Shown here piece after piece: positions 43,248-53,623 of a stretch of 64,000 nucleotides of DNA. This stretch comes from Ruegeria arenilitoris (lineage in GTDB: Bacteria > Pseudomonadota > Alphaproteobacteria > Rhodobacterales > Rhodobacteraceae), in assembly GCF_013032445.1 (NCBI RefSeq), contig NZ_WQCA01000011.1:124001-188000 (forward strand), written 5' to 3'. The notes beneath the pieces were generated by a model, which was given only the letters and a program-made list of their open reading frames with translations, ran no database searches and was not told the DNA's origin. How positions within the stretch are numbered: the first letter of the stretch is position 1; each line of letters starts with the position of its first letter. The position numbers and the translations under genes were made by a program.

Positions 43248-46200
43248 CCAAATATGATGCCGATTGGGTGCGGGCCGAGGAAGCCAAGCGCAAATGGATG
43301 GCGGAAAACGGTCTCTATTCCGAGGAAGAAGAGCATTCTTCCTGCGGTGTGGGCCTTGTTGTATCCGTTGACGGCAAGCCGTCGCGCAAGGTTGTGGATG
43401 CCGGGATCGATGCCCTCAAGGCGATCTGGCACCGTGGTGCTGTGGATGCCGATGGCAAGACCGGTGACGGCGCGGGCATCCACGTTCAGATCCCGGTGCC
43501 CTTCTTCTATGATCAGATCCGTCGTACCGGCCACGAGCCTAATCTGGATGAGCTGATCGCGGTTGGTCAGGTCTTCCTGCCCCGCACCGATTTCGGCGCG
43601 CAGGAAAGCTGCCGGACCATCGTGGAAACCGAAGTTCTGCGCATGGGCTACTACATCTACGGCTGGCGCCACGTGCCGGTGGATGTCACCTGTCTGGGCG
43701 ACAAGGCCAACGCGACCCGTCCTGAGATCGAGCAGATTCTGATCTCGAATTCCAAAGGCGTGGACGAAGAGACGTTTGAGCGCGAGCTATATGTCATCCG
43801 TCGCCGCATCGAAAAGGCGGCCGCTGCTGCAGGCATTTCCGGCCTCTATCTGGCGTCGCTGTCATGCCGTTCGATCATCTACAAGGGCATGATGCTGGCC
43901 GAGCAGGTGGCGGTGTTTTACCCCGACCTGATGGACGAACGCTTTGAATCGGCGTTTGCGATCTATCACCAGCGTTATTCGACCAACACCTTCCCGCAAT
44001 GGTGGTTGGCGCAGCCGTTCCGCATGTTGGCTCATAACGGTGAAATCAACACGCTGAAAGGCAACATCAACTGGATGAAGAGCCATGAGATCCGCATGGC
44101 GTCGGGCACCTTTGGTGACTATGCCGAGGATATCAAGCCGATCATCGCGGGTGGATCGTCGGACTCGGCTGCTTTGGACTCGGTTTTCGAGGTTCTGGTG
44201 CGCGCGGGCCGTTCGGCCCCGATGGCGAAAACCATGCTGGTGCCGGAGAGCTGGTCCAAGCAGGCGGTCGAGCTGCCGCAGGCGTGGCGTGACATGTATT
44301 CCTACTGCAACTCGGTGATGGAGCCGTGGGATGGCCCCGCAGCACTTGCCATGACCGATGGCCGCTGGGTCTGTGCTGGTCTGGACCGGAACGGCCTGCG
44401 TCCGATGCGTTATGTGGTGACGGGCGATGGTCTGGTCATCGCAGGGTCCGAGGCCGGTATGGTGCCGATCGATGAGGCATCGGTGACCGAAAAAGGCGCG
44501 CTGGGTCCGGGTCAGATGCTGGCCGTCGATATGAAAAAGGGCAAGCTTTACCGCGATACCCAGATCAAGGACAAACTGGCGCGCGCGCTGCCCTTTGGCG
44601 AGTGGGTCGGCAAGATCAACGATTTGGACGTCACGTTGGCCGAAGTGGCCGAAGCGCCAATCTTCTCGGGTGAAGAACTGCGCAAGCGTCAGATTGCGGC
44701 GGGCTATTCGATCGAGGAACTGGAGCAAATCCTCGCGCCGATGGCCGAGGACGGTAAGGAATCGATTGCCTCGATGGGGGATGACACTCCGTCGGCGGTT
44801 CTGTCCAAGCAATACCGCCCGCTGAGTCATTTCTTCCGCCAGAACTTCAGCCAGGTGACCAACCCGCCGATCGACAGCTTGCGTGAATACCGCGTGATGT
44901 CGCTGAAAACGCGGTTCGGTAACCTGAAAAACGTGCTGGATGAAGACAGCAGCCAGACCGAAATCATCGTGCTGGAAAGCCCCTTCGTCGGCAACGCGCA
45001 GTGGGACAAACTAGTCGAAAACTTCGGCTCTCCGCTGGCTGAGATTGACTGTAGCTTTGAGCCCGGCCGAGGTGCACTAAGCGCCGCTTTGTCCCGTGTT
45101 AGAGCCGAAGCAGAAGAGGCCGTGCGTTCGGGCGCTGGGCATCTGGTGCTGTCCGACGTGAACTCGGGCGAAGGTCGCGTGGCGATGCCGATGATCCTGG
45201 CGACCAGCGCGGTTCACTCGCATCTGACCCGCCAGGGGCTGCGGACCTTCTGCTCATTGAACGTGCGCTCGGCCGAATGTGTCGACCCGCATTACTTTGC
45301 CGTGCTGATCGGCTGTGGCGCGACAGTTGTGAACGCCTATCTGGCCGAGGATTCGCTGGCCGACCGCATTGGTCGCGGCCTGCTGGATGGCACTCTGACC
45401 GAAAACGTGGCCCGTTTCCGTGAAGCCATTGACCAAGGTCTGTTGAAAATCATGGCCAAGATGGGCATCTCGGTGATCTCGTCTTATCGCGGAGGTCTGA
45501 ACTTTGAGGCCGTGGGTCTCAGCCGCGCCATGGTGGCCGAGTATTTCCCGGGCATGACCAGCCGGATTTCCGGTATCGGTGTCACCGGTATTCAGACCAA
45601 GGCCGAGGAAATCCACGCTAAAGCCTGGACCAGCGGACTGGACGTGCTGCCCATCGGTGGTTTCTACAAAGCGCGCAAATCGGGTGAGACCCACGCGTGG
45701 GAAGCAACCTCGATGCATATGATGCAGATGGCCTGCAACCGCGCCTCGTACGAACTGTGGAAGCAGTATTCGGCCAAGATGCAGTCGAACCCGCCGATCC
45801 ACCTGCGCGACCTGATGGATTTCAAACCGCTGGGCAAGCCAGTGCCAATTGAAGAGGTCGAATCGATCACCTCGATCCGCAAGCGGTTCGTGACCCCGGG
45901 CATGTCGCTGGGCGCGTTGAGCCCCGAGGCGCACAAGACGCTGAACGTGGCGATGAACCGGATCGGAGCGAAATCCGACTCGGGTGAAGGTGGTGAAGAT
46001 CCGGCGCATTTCGTGCCGGAGCCCAATGGTGATAACCCGTCGGCCAAGATCAAACAGGTGGCTTCGGGCCGGTTCGGTGTGACCGCCGAATACCTGAACC
46101 AGTGTGAAGAGCTTGAGATCAAGGTCGCCCAGGGCGCGAAACCCGGTGAGGGTGGTCAGCTGCCGGGCATGAAGGTCACCGACCTGATTGCGCGTCTGCG

Positions 46201-47776
46201 GCACTCGACCAAGGGTGTGACGCTGATCTCGCCGCCGCCGCACCACGATATCTATTCGATCGAGGATCTGGCGCAGCTGATCTACGACCTCAAGCAGATC
46301 AACCCGCGCTGTAAGGTGACGGTCAAGCTGGTTGCGTCTTCGGGCGTTGGCACGATTGCTGCCGGTGTTGCCAAGGCGAAAGCGGATATCATCCTGATTT
46401 CGGGCCACAATGGTGGCACGGGTGCCTCGCCCGCGACCTCGATCAAATATGCTGGACTTCCGTGGGAGATGGGCCTGACCGAGGCGCATCAGGTTCTGGC
46501 GATGAACAACCTGCGTGATCGCGTGACCCTGCGGACCGATGGTGGCCTGCGCACCGGTCGTGACATTGTCATGGCCGCGATGATGGGGGCCGAGGAATAC
46601 GGTATCGGTACTGCCGCCCTGATCGCAATGGGCTGTATCATGGTACGCCAGTGCCAGTCGAACACCTGCCCGGTTGGCGTCTGTACGCAGGATGAAGACC
46701 TGCGCGCCAAGTTCACCGGCAATGCGGACAAGGTCGTCAACCTGATCACCTTCTACGCGCAGGAAGTGCGCGAGTTGCTGGCCAGCCTGGGTGCGCGTTC
46801 GATCGACGAGATCATCGGCCGGGCCGATCTGTTGGCGCAGGTCAGCCGTGGATCCGCGCATCTGGACGATCTGGACCTGAACCCGCTGTTGATCACCGTC
46901 GATGGTGCTCAGGACATCGTTTATAACCGCGACAAGGATCGCAACGTGGTGCCGGATACTCTGGATGCCGAGATCGTTCGTGATGCGGCGCGGTTCCTTA
47001 AGGATGGCGAAAAGATGCAGCTGTCTTATGCGGTGCAGAACACACACCGGACCGTAGGTACCCGTGTTTCCAGCCATATCGTGCAGAACTTTGGGATGCG
47101 GAACACGTTCCAGTCCGACCACCTGCATGTGAAACTGCAAGGGTCGGCCGGTCAGTCGCTGGGGGCTTTTGCGGCGCCGGGTCTGAAACTGGAAGTGTCA
47201 GGCGATGCCAATGACTATGTCGGCAAGGGTCTGTCGGGCGGCATGATTGTCGTTCGCCCGCCGCAGGTCAGCCCGCTGAAGGCGGATGACAACACTATCA
47301 TCGGCAACACCGTCCTGTATGGGGCCACCGATGGCTACCTGTTCGCCGCCGGCCGCGCAGGTGAGCGGTTCGCGGTGCGCAACTCGGGCGCCACGGTGGT
47401 GATCGAGGGCTGTGGTTCCAACGGTTGTGAATATATGACCGGCGGTGTTGCGGTGATCCTGGGTGACATCGGTGCCAACTTTGGCGCGGGCATGACGGGC
47501 GGTATGGCTTATCTGTACGACCCCGAAGGCAAGGCCGAAAAGCTGATGAACATGGAAACGCTGGTGACCTGCCCGGTGGCCGTCGACCATTGGGAAGAGC
47601 AGCTGAAATCGCTGATCGAAACCCATCAGGTTGAAACCTTTAGCCGCAAGGCTGCCGACATTCTGCAGCACTGGGATGTTGAAAAGGCCAACTTCCTGCA
47701 AGTCTGCCCGAAAGAGATGCTGAACAAGCTCAGCCATCCTCTGACTAACGAGGTCGAGGCGGTTCCAGCGGAATAA
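43244..47776 (+). CDS. gltB: Glutamate synthase large subunit
   Basis: GltB of 1510 aa. A short propeptide precedes the N-terminal nucleophile Cys34 (EEEHSSCGVGLVVSVDG) of the class II amidotransferase domain; the central domain, FMN-binding synthase domain (VKLVASSGVGTIAAGVAKAK, ISGHNGGTGASP) and 3Fe-4S cysteines (CIMVRQCQSNTCPVGVC) follow, with a C-terminal GXGXG beta-helix. Length matches the family. It makes two glutamates from glutamine and 2-oxoglutarate, with GltD. Confidence 0.98.
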   Translation: MTKYDADWVRAEEAKRKWMAENGLYSEEEEHSSCGVGLVVSVDGKPSRKVVDAGIDALKAIWHRGAVDADGKTGDGAGIHVQIPVPFFYDQIRRTGHEPNLDELIAVGQVFLPRTDFGAQESCRTIVETEVLRMGYYIYGWRHVPVDVTCLGDKANATRPEIEQILISNSKGVDEETFERELYVIRRRIEKAAAAAGISGLYLASLSCRSIIYKGMMLAEQVAVFYPDLMDERFESAFAIYHQRYSTNTFPQWWLAQPFRMLAHNGEINTLKGNINWMKSHEIRMASGTFGDYAEDIKPIIAGGSSDSAALDSVFEVLVRAGRSAPMAKTMLVPESWSKQAVELPQAWRDMYSYCNSVMEPWDGPAALAMTDGRWVCAGLDRNGLRPMRYVVTGDGLVIAGSEAGMVPIDEASVTEKGALGPGQMLAVDMKKGKLYRDTQIKDKLARALPFGEWVGKINDLDVTLAEVAEAPIFSGEELRKRQIAAGYSIEELEQILAPMAEDGKESIASMGDDTPSAVLSKQYRPLSHFFRQNFSQVTNPPIDSLREYRVMSLKTRFGNLKNVLDEDSSQTEIIVLESPFVGNAQWDKLVENFGSPLAEIDCSFEPGRGALSAALSRVRAEAEEAVRSGAGHLVLSDVNSGEGRVAMPMILATSAVHSHLTRQGLRTFCSLNVRSAECVDPHYFAVLIGCGATVVNAYLAEDSLADRIGRGLLDGTLTENVARFREAIDQGLLKIMAKMGISVISSYRGGLNFEAVGLSRAMVAEYFPGMTSRISGIGVTGIQTKAEEIHAKAWTSGLDVLPIGGFYKARKSGETHAWEATSMHMMQMACNRASYELWKQYSAKMQSNPPIHLRDLMDFKPLGKPVPIEEVESITSIRKRFVTPGMSLGALSPEAHKTLNVAMNRIGAKSDSGEGGEDPAHFVPEPNGDNPSAKIKQVASGRFGVTAEYLNQCEELEIKVAQGAKPGEGGQLPGMKVTDLIARLRHSTKGVTLISPPPHHDIYSIEDLAQLIYDLKQINPRCKVTVKLVASSGVGTIAAGVAKAKADIILISGHNGGTGASPATSIKYAGLPWEMGLTEAHQVLAMNNLRDRVTLRTDGGLRTGRDIVMAAMMGAEEYGIGTAALIAMGCIMVRQCQSNTCPVGVCTQDEDLRAKFTGNADKVVNLITFYAQEVRELLASLGARSIDEIIGRADLLAQVSRGSAHLDDLDLNPLLITVDGAQDIVYNRDKDRNVVPDTLDAEIVRDAARFLKDGEKMQLSYAVQNTHRTVGTRVSSHIVQNFGMRNTFQSDHLHVKLQGSAGQSLGAFAAPGLKLEVSGDANDYVGKGLSGGMIVVRPPQVSPLKADDNTIIGNTVLYGATDGYLFAAGRAGERFAVRNSGATVVIEGCGSNGCEYMTGGVAVILGDIGANFGAGMTGGMAYLYDPEGKAEKLMNMETLVTCPVAVDHWEEQLKSLIETHQVETFSRKAADILQHWDVEKANFLQVCPKEMLNKLSHPLTNEVEAVPAE

Positions 47777-47799
47777 GCCGGTATCAGATCCTGAACAAG

Positions 47800-47833
47800 A
47801 AAACCCGCGTGTCTCAGAAAACACGCGGGTTTT
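47800..47833 (+). terminator. Rho-independent terminator of the gltD-gltB operon
   Basis: AAAACCCGCGTG (47800-47811) pairs with CACGCGGGTTTT (47822-47833), a 12-bp perfect stem ending in T residues; ATCATTTTT follows. Confidence 0.92.
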
Positions 47834-47970
47834 ATCATTTTTAGCTGATTTCTTCGCATTTATTGCACTTTTGCGCGGATCACGCCTAGCTATGGCCATA
47901 GTTCCTTCGGGATATGCAGCCATACTGCATCCCAATGTAACCAATGTAATGAGTTGGCAGGAGCAGGCAC

Positions 47971-48939
47971 ATGCCCACGACCTATACAGATCAGTTCTTT
48001 ATTCTGGATCCGGCGAACCCCGGCGCAAATGGTACGGTTCCGGGTTCGGCACTGTCATTTCAGAAGCTCGACATCGTTGATTTCAACGACGATGACCTGA
48101 TCGATCGGCTTGATCCTCCGGTTGGCCCACCGGGCGACACCGTTGACGGCGTTGATATCACGTCTTCGTTTTTCAACGATATGGTGACAATCGAATTGGC
48201 GAACGGGACAGAGGTTACCTATACCGGCGTCACCTTCTATCTGGCCGACGGGCGTGAGGTTTTTACGCCAACCGATGGGCAGGTTCTGCAAAACGGCACA
48301 TTCGTCAGTTCATCCGTCACGGATTTCAGCGATACCGGAGATTCCTTTGGTTCGGTTAATATCGCCAACGATGATCTTGGTCCTCCCTGTTTCACGCCCG
48401 GTACGTTGATCGACACACCGGACGGGCCGCGTCGGGTCGAAGAGTTGCAACCGGGAGACCTGATCACAACCACCGACAATGGTCCGCAATCCTTGCTGTG
48501 GGTGGGCCGGACCAAAGTCAGGGCACAGGGCAAACTGGCCCCAATCCGTTTCGAGGCTGGGGTTTTGGGGCTGGATCGCCCTCTGACCGTGTCACCTCAG
48601 CACCGGATGCTAGTGGCGGATTGGCGGGCGCCTTACCACTTTGGTCATTCCGAGGTTCTGATCGCCGCCCATTGTCTGGTCAACGGTGAAACGGTCACAC
48701 GCGTCGAAGGAGACGAGGTCGAGTATATCCACCTGTTGTTTGCTCGTCATGAGATCGTCATTGCCAACGGGGCAAAAAGTGAAAGCTATTATCCCGGACA
48801 TGCGATTTCCCAATCGGATCGGGATACGCAGGCCGAGATATTCCGGCTTTTTCCCGAATTGTGCGGGCGTAACCCCGAAATGCCAGAGACCGCACGACCC
48901 GTCATCCGTCCGCGCGAGGCTCGGGCACTGGCGATATAA
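47971..48939 (+). CDS. Hint-domain protein
   Basis: A 322-aa protein. Residues 1-145 are acidic, Gly/Asp/Thr-rich and beta-like (IELANGTEVTYTGVTF). The Hint domain follows: PPCFTPGTLIDTPDGPRRVE starts with the Cys nucleophile, then LQPGDLITTTDNG, TVSPQHRMLV and VEYIHLLFARHEIVIANG. This Hint type is common in Roseobacters and is linked to autoproteolysis in relatives; activity here is unproven. No signal peptide is evident, so type I export is possible. AGGAG precedes the start. Confidence 0.88.
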   Translation: MPTTYTDQFFILDPANPGANGTVPGSALSFQKLDIVDFNDDDLIDRLDPPVGPPGDTVDGVDITSSFFNDMVTIELANGTEVTYTGVTFYLADGREVFTPTDGQVLQNGTFVSSSVTDFSDTGDSFGSVNIANDDLGPPCFTPGTLIDTPDGPRRVEELQPGDLITTTDNGPQSLLWVGRTKVRAQGKLAPIRFEAGVLGLDRPLTVSPQHRMLVADWRAPYHFGHSEVLIAAHCLVNGETVTRVEGDEVEYIHLLFARHEIVIANGAKSESYYPGHAISQSDRDTQAEIFRLFPELCGRNPEMPETARPVIRPREARALAI

Positions 48940-48978
48940 ATCGTTTTAAACCCCGGCGCCGCGTCGTATAGCAAGCAC

Positions 48979-49713
48979 ATGGCACAAAAAGCAGCGCGCA
49001 AATCGAGCAGTAAGAAAAGCAAAGCGTCAAAGACAAAGAAACCAACCAAATTGCGGATTCGCCGTTGGGTGACTCGGGCTGTGTTGGGAGTGGTTGTCTT
49101 TGTGGTCGGGCTGGTGGCGCTGTTTTCTGTAGTGAACCCGCCGGTAACACATACGATCTGGTCCGAATGGCGCCGGCTGGGCAAAGTCGAGCGGGATTGG
49201 GTTCCGATCGAAGAGATATCTCCCGTTATGGCGCGTTCGGTCGTGGCGGCCGAGGATGCCAATTTCTGCCTGCATTGGGGTTTCGACGTCGAAGCGATCC
49301 GCGACGCGCTGGAGGATGGTGGTTCGCGTGGGGCGTCGACCATTACGCAGCAGGTGGTGAAGAATGTCTTCCTGTGGCAGGGCCGCAGTTGGGTGCGCAA
49401 AGCGCTGGAAACCTCGATCACGCCGGTTGTCGAGATTTTCTGGAGCAAGCAACGTATTCTTGAGGTTTATCTAAACGTAGCCGAAACCGGGCAGGGCGTG
49501 TTTGGGGTCGAGGCCGCAGCGCGAAGCAATTTCAACGTGCCCGCTGCTCGACTGAGCCCGGTGCAGGCCGCGCGCATCGCAGCGATCTTGCCCTCGCCCC
49601 GCAACCGGTCGGTCACCGATCCTTCGGTTTGGACGCGCCGAAGGGCTGCGTCGATTTTGGACGGGGCGGCCACCATCCGCGCAGATGGTCGCGCGGATTG
49701 TTTCGAGGATTGA
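48979..49713 (+). CDS. mtgA: Monofunctional biosynthetic peptidoglycan transglycosylase
   Basis: A 244-aa family-51 glycosyltransferase. A Lys-rich cytoplasmic tail, one membrane anchor (about residues 35-55) and the catalytic motifs VAAEDANFCLHWGFD (with the essential Glu) and GASTITQQVVKNVFLW. It polymerises lipid II glycan chains at the outer face of the inner membrane. It lacks a transpeptidase domain. Confidence 0.96.
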   Translation: MAQKAARKSSSKKSKASKTKKPTKLRIRRWVTRAVLGVVVFVVGLVALFSVVNPPVTHTIWSEWRRLGKVERDWVPIEEISPVMARSVVAAEDANFCLHWGFDVEAIRDALEDGGSRGASTITQQVVKNVFLWQGRSWVRKALETSITPVVEIFWSKQRILEVYLNVAETGQGVFGVEAAARSNFNVPAARLSPVQAARIAAILPSPRNRSVTDPSVWTRRRAASILDGAATIRADGRADCFED

Positions 49714-49771
49714 AACCCATCGCCCCTCAAGGCTAAATCTGGGGGGTATTCACTGGTTCGATTGGAAGCCC

Positions 49772-50437
49772 ATGGCGCGTCTGTTTCACGTTCCCCTGTC
49801 CCCGTATTGCCGCAAGGTTCGCCTGTCTATGGCGGAAAAGAAGATCGAGGTCGAGCTGGTCGAAGAGCGATACTGGGAAAAAGACCCGGATTTCCTGCGC
49901 CGCAATCCGGCCGGTAAAGTGCCGGTTTTGCGGTTGGACGGGCAGATCATGTCGGAAAGCGCAGCGATTTGTGAATATATCGAGGAAACGCGACCTGAGC
50001 CCCCTCTGATGCCGAAAACGCCTGAGGCCCGTTACGAGATGCGTCGTTTGGTAGGCTGGTTCGATGACAAGTTCCACCACGAGGTGACCTCGAAACTGCT
50101 GTATGAGCGGGTGAACAAGAAGGTCACCGGTGAAGGCTATCCAGACAGCAAGAACGTTAAGGAAGGCGCCCGCGCGATCAAATACCATCTGGATTACATG
50201 GCGTGGCTGCTGGATCATCGGCGCTGGCTGGCGGGGGACCAGATGACTTTGGCGGATTTTGCAGCTGCGGCGCATCTGTCGGCTCTGGATTATATCTCGG
50301 ACGTGGATTGGAATCGGTCTGCCGCGGTTAAGGACTGGTACGCCAAGATCAAATCGCGGCCAGCGTTTCGATCGATATTAGCGGACCAGGTGCCGGGGTT
50401 CCGGCCGCCCGCTCATTACGCCGATCTGGATTTCTGA
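49772..50437 (+). CDS. Glutathione S-transferase family protein
   Basis: A 221-aa GST: the thioredoxin-like N-domain starts [20 protein letters not shown] with the Ser/Cys site, [20 protein letters not shown] holds the cis-Pro and the Glu-Ser glutathione contact, and the helical C-domain ends with [20 protein letters not shown], the N-capping box. The ATG at 49772 begins the fold; earlier in-frame sequence overlaps the mtgA end. Confidence 0.92.
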   Translation: MARLFHVPLSPYCRKVRLSMAEKKIEVELVEERYWEKDPDFLRRNPAGKVPVLRLDGQIMSESAAICEYIEETRPEPPLMPKTPEARYEMRRLVGWFDDKFHHEVTSKLLYERVNKKVTGEGYPDSKNVKEGARAIKYHLDYMAWLLDHRRWLAGDQMTLADFAAAAHLSALDYISDVDWNRSAAVKDWYAKIKSRPAFRSILADQVPGFRPPAHYADLDF

Positions 50438-50492
50438 TAGGGTGGCAAAGGGGGCTGTCTGTCCCCGGACCCCCAAGGATATTTGTAGCCAG

Positions 50493-51530
50493 ATGAAGAT
50501 CGGAGCGGGTTTAAAAGACAAGCTGGTGGCGCAGGCGCTGAGCGAAGGGTTTGTATCTTGTCGTGTGTGCCGACCTTGGGATGTGCCAGAGGTTCCATCC
50601 CGATTGGAGGCGTTCCTGCAGGCCGGATACCATGGGCAGATGGCGTGGATGGCCGAGCGGACCCATTGGCGCGGTGATCCGGCGGCACTGTGGCGCGAGG
50701 CGCGGTCGGTGATCATGCTGGCCGAAAGTTATGCACCGGATCATGACCCGACCGAAGTGCTGAATCACCCGGAAAAGGCAGCGATCTCGGTCTATGCGCA
50801 GAACAAGGACTATCATGATCTGGTCAAGAAACGGCTGAAGCGTCTGGCCCGTTGGCTGATTGCCGAGGCCGGGGGTGAGGTGAAGGTCTTTGTCGATACG
50901 GCTCCAGTGCCGGAAAAGGCTTTGGGCCATGCTGCCGGACTGGGTTGGCAGGGTAAACACACCAATCTGGTTAGCCGGGATTGGGGTAATTGGGCCTTTA
51001 TAGGGTCTGTTTTTACCACTTTGGATCTGCAATCAGACATGGCCGAGGTGGATAATTGCGGATCGTGCCGTGCCTGTCTGGATGCCTGTCCGACGGATGC
51101 ATTCCCGGCACCTTACCAGTTGGATGCGACGCGCTGTATTTCCTACCTGACCATTGAACACAAAGGCCCGGTGGACGAGGAACTGCGCGCCAAGCTCGGC
51201 AACCGGATTTACGGCTGCGACGATTGCCTGGCGGCCTGTCCCTGGAACAAGTTTGCGGTTGCGGCCAGCGATATGCGCTATGCCGCCCGGGAGGATCTGA
51301 AAGCGCCTGCCTTGGCGGACCTGGCGGCGCTGGACGACGCGGCGTTTCGTGCGAAGTTCTCCGGATCTCCGATCAAACGCATCGGACGGGATCGCTTTGT
51401 GCGCAATGTGCTCTATGCCATCGGCAACTCGGGCAGGGCCGAATTGCGGCCGATTGCGCAGGGTTTGACCGACGATCCGGACCCAGCAGTTGCTGATGCG
51501 GCGCGCTGGGCGGTGCAACGATTGCCATAA
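50493..51530 (+). CDS. queG: Epoxyqueuosine reductase
   Basis: QueG of 345 aa: last step of queuosine formation in tRNA, a cobalamin and 4Fe-4S enzyme. Two ferredoxin-like clusters are complete ([16 protein letters not shown] and [13 protein letters not shown]). [20 protein letters not shown] is the family signature containing the catalytic Asp. A C-terminal HEAT-like extension closes the protein. The ATG at 50493 aligns with the family; an upstream in-frame ATG (50442) adds 17 residues without support. Confidence 0.95.
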   Translation: MKIGAGLKDKLVAQALSEGFVSCRVCRPWDVPEVPSRLEAFLQAGYHGQMAWMAERTHWRGDPAALWREARSVIMLAESYAPDHDPTEVLNHPEKAAISVYAQNKDYHDLVKKRLKRLARWLIAEAGGEVKVFVDTAPVPEKALGHAAGLGWQGKHTNLVSRDWGNWAFIGSVFTTLDLQSDMAEVDNCGSCRACLDACPTDAFPAPYQLDATRCISYLTIEHKGPVDEELRAKLGNRIYGCDDCLAACPWNKFAVAASDMRYAAREDLKAPALADLAALDDAAFRAKFSGSPIKRIGRDRFVRNVLYAIGNSGRAELRPIAQGLTDDPDPAVADAARWAVQRLP

Positions 51531-51602
51531 GTGCCGCAAACAGGCTGGACGTGTCGGTCCAAACCGCTAAACCCATCCGCAGCGAACAAAAAGGAGATCC
51601 CG

Positions 51603-53606
51603 ATGGCGTTGGCTTTGGGGGTGGATACGGGCGGAACCTATACCGATGCGGTGCTGGTCCGGGATGAGTGTAAGGTGATCGCCTCGGCCAAGTCCCTGAC
51701 CACGCGCGCTGATCTGGCGATTGGCGTGGGCAAGGCGATTCAGGCGGTTCTGGAGGCGGCGCAGGTGGCGCCGGAACAGATTTCGATGGCGTCGCTGTCA
51801 ACCACATTGGCGACAAACGCGTTGGTCGAAGGGCAGGGCGGGCGCGTGGCGCTGATCTATATCGGGTTCAAGGACGGCGATCTGGACAAGCACGGGCTGC
51901 GGGACGCATTGAAGGGTGATCCGGCTTTGGTGGTTGCGGGCGGTCACACCCATGCCGGAGGCGAAGCTGCGCCGTTGGATTTGGCGGCGCTTGAGGCATT
52001 TTTAGACTCTCACAAAGGTATTTCGGGCTTTGCCGTTGCTGCCCAGTTTGCCACACGGAACCCCGCGCATGAGTTGGAGGCGGCGCGGATCATTGCTGAG
52101 CGGACCGGTTCCCCGGTCACATGTTCGCATCACCTGTCAGCCAAGTTGAATGGTCCGAAACGGGCGGTGACCGCCGTGTTGAATGCGCGTCTGATCGGGA
52201 TGATCGACAGGTTGATCGGGCGGGCGCAGGACCGGTTGCTGGAATTGGGCATCACTGCACCGATGATGGTTGTGCGGGGCGACGGTGCCCTGATGAGCGC
52301 TGAACAGGCGCGCGAACGGCCGATAGAAACTATCCTCAGCGGCCCGGCGGCGTCGATTGTTGGGGCAAGCTGGCTGACGGGAACCGAGAACGCACTGGTT
52401 TCGGATATCGGCGGGACCACCACCGATGTGGCGTTGATCCGCGACGGCAAGCCCGCGATTGATCCCGCTGGCGCGCAGGTTGGCGGGTTCCGCACTATGG
52501 TTGAGGCGGTCGCTATGCGCACCCATGGTCTGGGCGGCGACAGTCAGGTGCATGTGATGACCGAAGGACTGGGCGGCGGCGTGTTTCTGGGGCCGCGTCG
52601 GGTGCTGCCGGTCTCGTTGATTGCGTCTGAAGCGCCCGAGGCCGTTCATGCCGTGTTGGACGCGCAGTTGCGTGCAACGACGGTGGGCGAACACGATACG
52701 AGGTTTGCGCGGCGCGTTCCCGGCATTCATGCCGAAGGCTTGGGCGCGCGGGAAGAGGCCCTGCTGGAGCGGTTGGGCGACAAGGTTCTGCCGCTCAGCG
52801 GGTTGCTGCGGACCCGGATGGAAAACGGAGCCTTGGCGCGGTTGGTGGATCGCGGGATCGTACAGGTTTCGGGCGTGACGCCATCGGATGCCAGCCATGT
52901 TCTGGGTCGTTTGGACGCCTGGGATGCGGATGCGGCGCATAAGGCGCTTGAACTGATCGCGCGCAAACGGATTGGAACCGGGGACAGGCTGGCTAAGACG
53001 TCCGAGGAATTGGCGCAGATCATCGTGGATCAACTGACTGAACAAACCACTTTGACCTTGTTAGAGACTGCTTTTGCGGAAGAGGCCGAGGCTTTTGGCG
53101 TGCCATCAGCCGAGCTGGCGCGCCATGTCCTGACGCAAAAAGGCCTGTCCGGCCATCGCGGCCTGTTGGCACTGGATACCACTTTGAACGTGGATGTGGT
53201 GGGCCTCGGGGCGTCGGCGCCCAGTAATTATCCGGCGGTCGGCGAGCGTCTGCGCTGTCGCATGATTCTGCCGGAACATGCGGGTGTGGCCAATGCCATC
53301 GGTGCCGTGGTGGGCCGCCTGACCCTGCGCCGAACCGGCACGGTCACGTCTCCGTCCGAAGGCCGGTTCCGGGTTCACCTTGAAGACGGCCCGCAAGACT
53401 TTAACGAATCCGACGCGGCGTTGAATCTTTTGGAATCAGTACTGCGGTCCGAGGCCGAGGGCGCCGTGCGTCAGGCCGGGGCCGAGGATATCCGGGTCGT
53501 GGTTGACCGGGATATCCGAACCGCCCGGATCGAGGCGCAGGACGTGTTTGTCGAGGCCATGATCACCGTCGAGGCCAGTGGCCGCCCTCGGGTGGCGACG
53601 GGATAG
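51603..53606 (+). CDS. Hydantoinase/oxoprolinase family protein (HyuA-like)
   Basis: A 667-aa HyuA-type ATP-dependent enzyme of the ASKHA fold. N-terminal LGVDTGGTYTDAVLV, then TTLATNALVEGQGGRVALI, VVRGDGALMSAEQA and SDIGGTTTDVALIRDGKP are the nucleotide-binding motifs. HyuA usually works with HyuB; no hyuB is visible on either side. Substrate may be a hydantoin, 5-oxoproline or similar cyclic amide. AGGAGA precedes the ATG at 51603. Confidence 0.88.
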   Translation: MALALGVDTGGTYTDAVLVRDECKVIASAKSLTTRADLAIGVGKAIQAVLEAAQVAPEQISMASLSTTLATNALVEGQGGRVALIYIGFKDGDLDKHGLRDALKGDPALVVAGGHTHAGGEAAPLDLAALEAFLDSHKGISGFAVAAQFATRNPAHELEAARIIAERTGSPVTCSHHLSAKLNGPKRAVTAVLNARLIGMIDRLIGRAQDRLLELGITAPMMVVRGDGALMSAEQARERPIETILSGPAASIVGASWLTGTENALVSDIGGTTTDVALIRDGKPAIDPAGAQVGGFRTMVEAVAMRTHGLGGDSQVHVMTEGLGGGVFLGPRRVLPVSLIASEAPEAVHAVLDAQLRATTVGEHDTRFARRVPGIHAEGLGAREEALLERLGDKVLPLSGLLRTRMENGALARLVDRGIVQVSGVTPSDASHVLGRLDAWDADAAHKALELIARKRIGTGDRLAKTSEELAQIIVDQLTEQTTLTLLETAFAEEAEAFGVPSAELARHVLTQKGLSGHRGLLALDTTLNVDVVGLGASAPSNYPAVGERLRCRMILPEHAGVANAIGAVVGRLTLRRTGTVTSPSEGRFRVHLEDGPQDFNESDAALNLLESVLRSEAEGAVRQAGAEDIRVVVDRDIRTARIEAQDVFVEAMITVEASGRPRVATG

Positions 53607-53620
53607 CCCCCGCAGGGGCT
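53605..53620. terminator. Small hairpin between convergent hyuA-like and msrA genes
   Basis: AGCCCC/GGGGCT with a CGCA loop, overlapping the hyuA-like stop codon. It may serve as a shared end signal; the T content is low. Confidence 0.35.
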
Positions 53621-53623
53621 CCC

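Noticed and set aside
45254..47140. 628-codon minus-strand open frame inside gltB
   Set aside because: Opposite a fully conserved glutamate synthase; the translation shows no domain and is biased by the sense codons.
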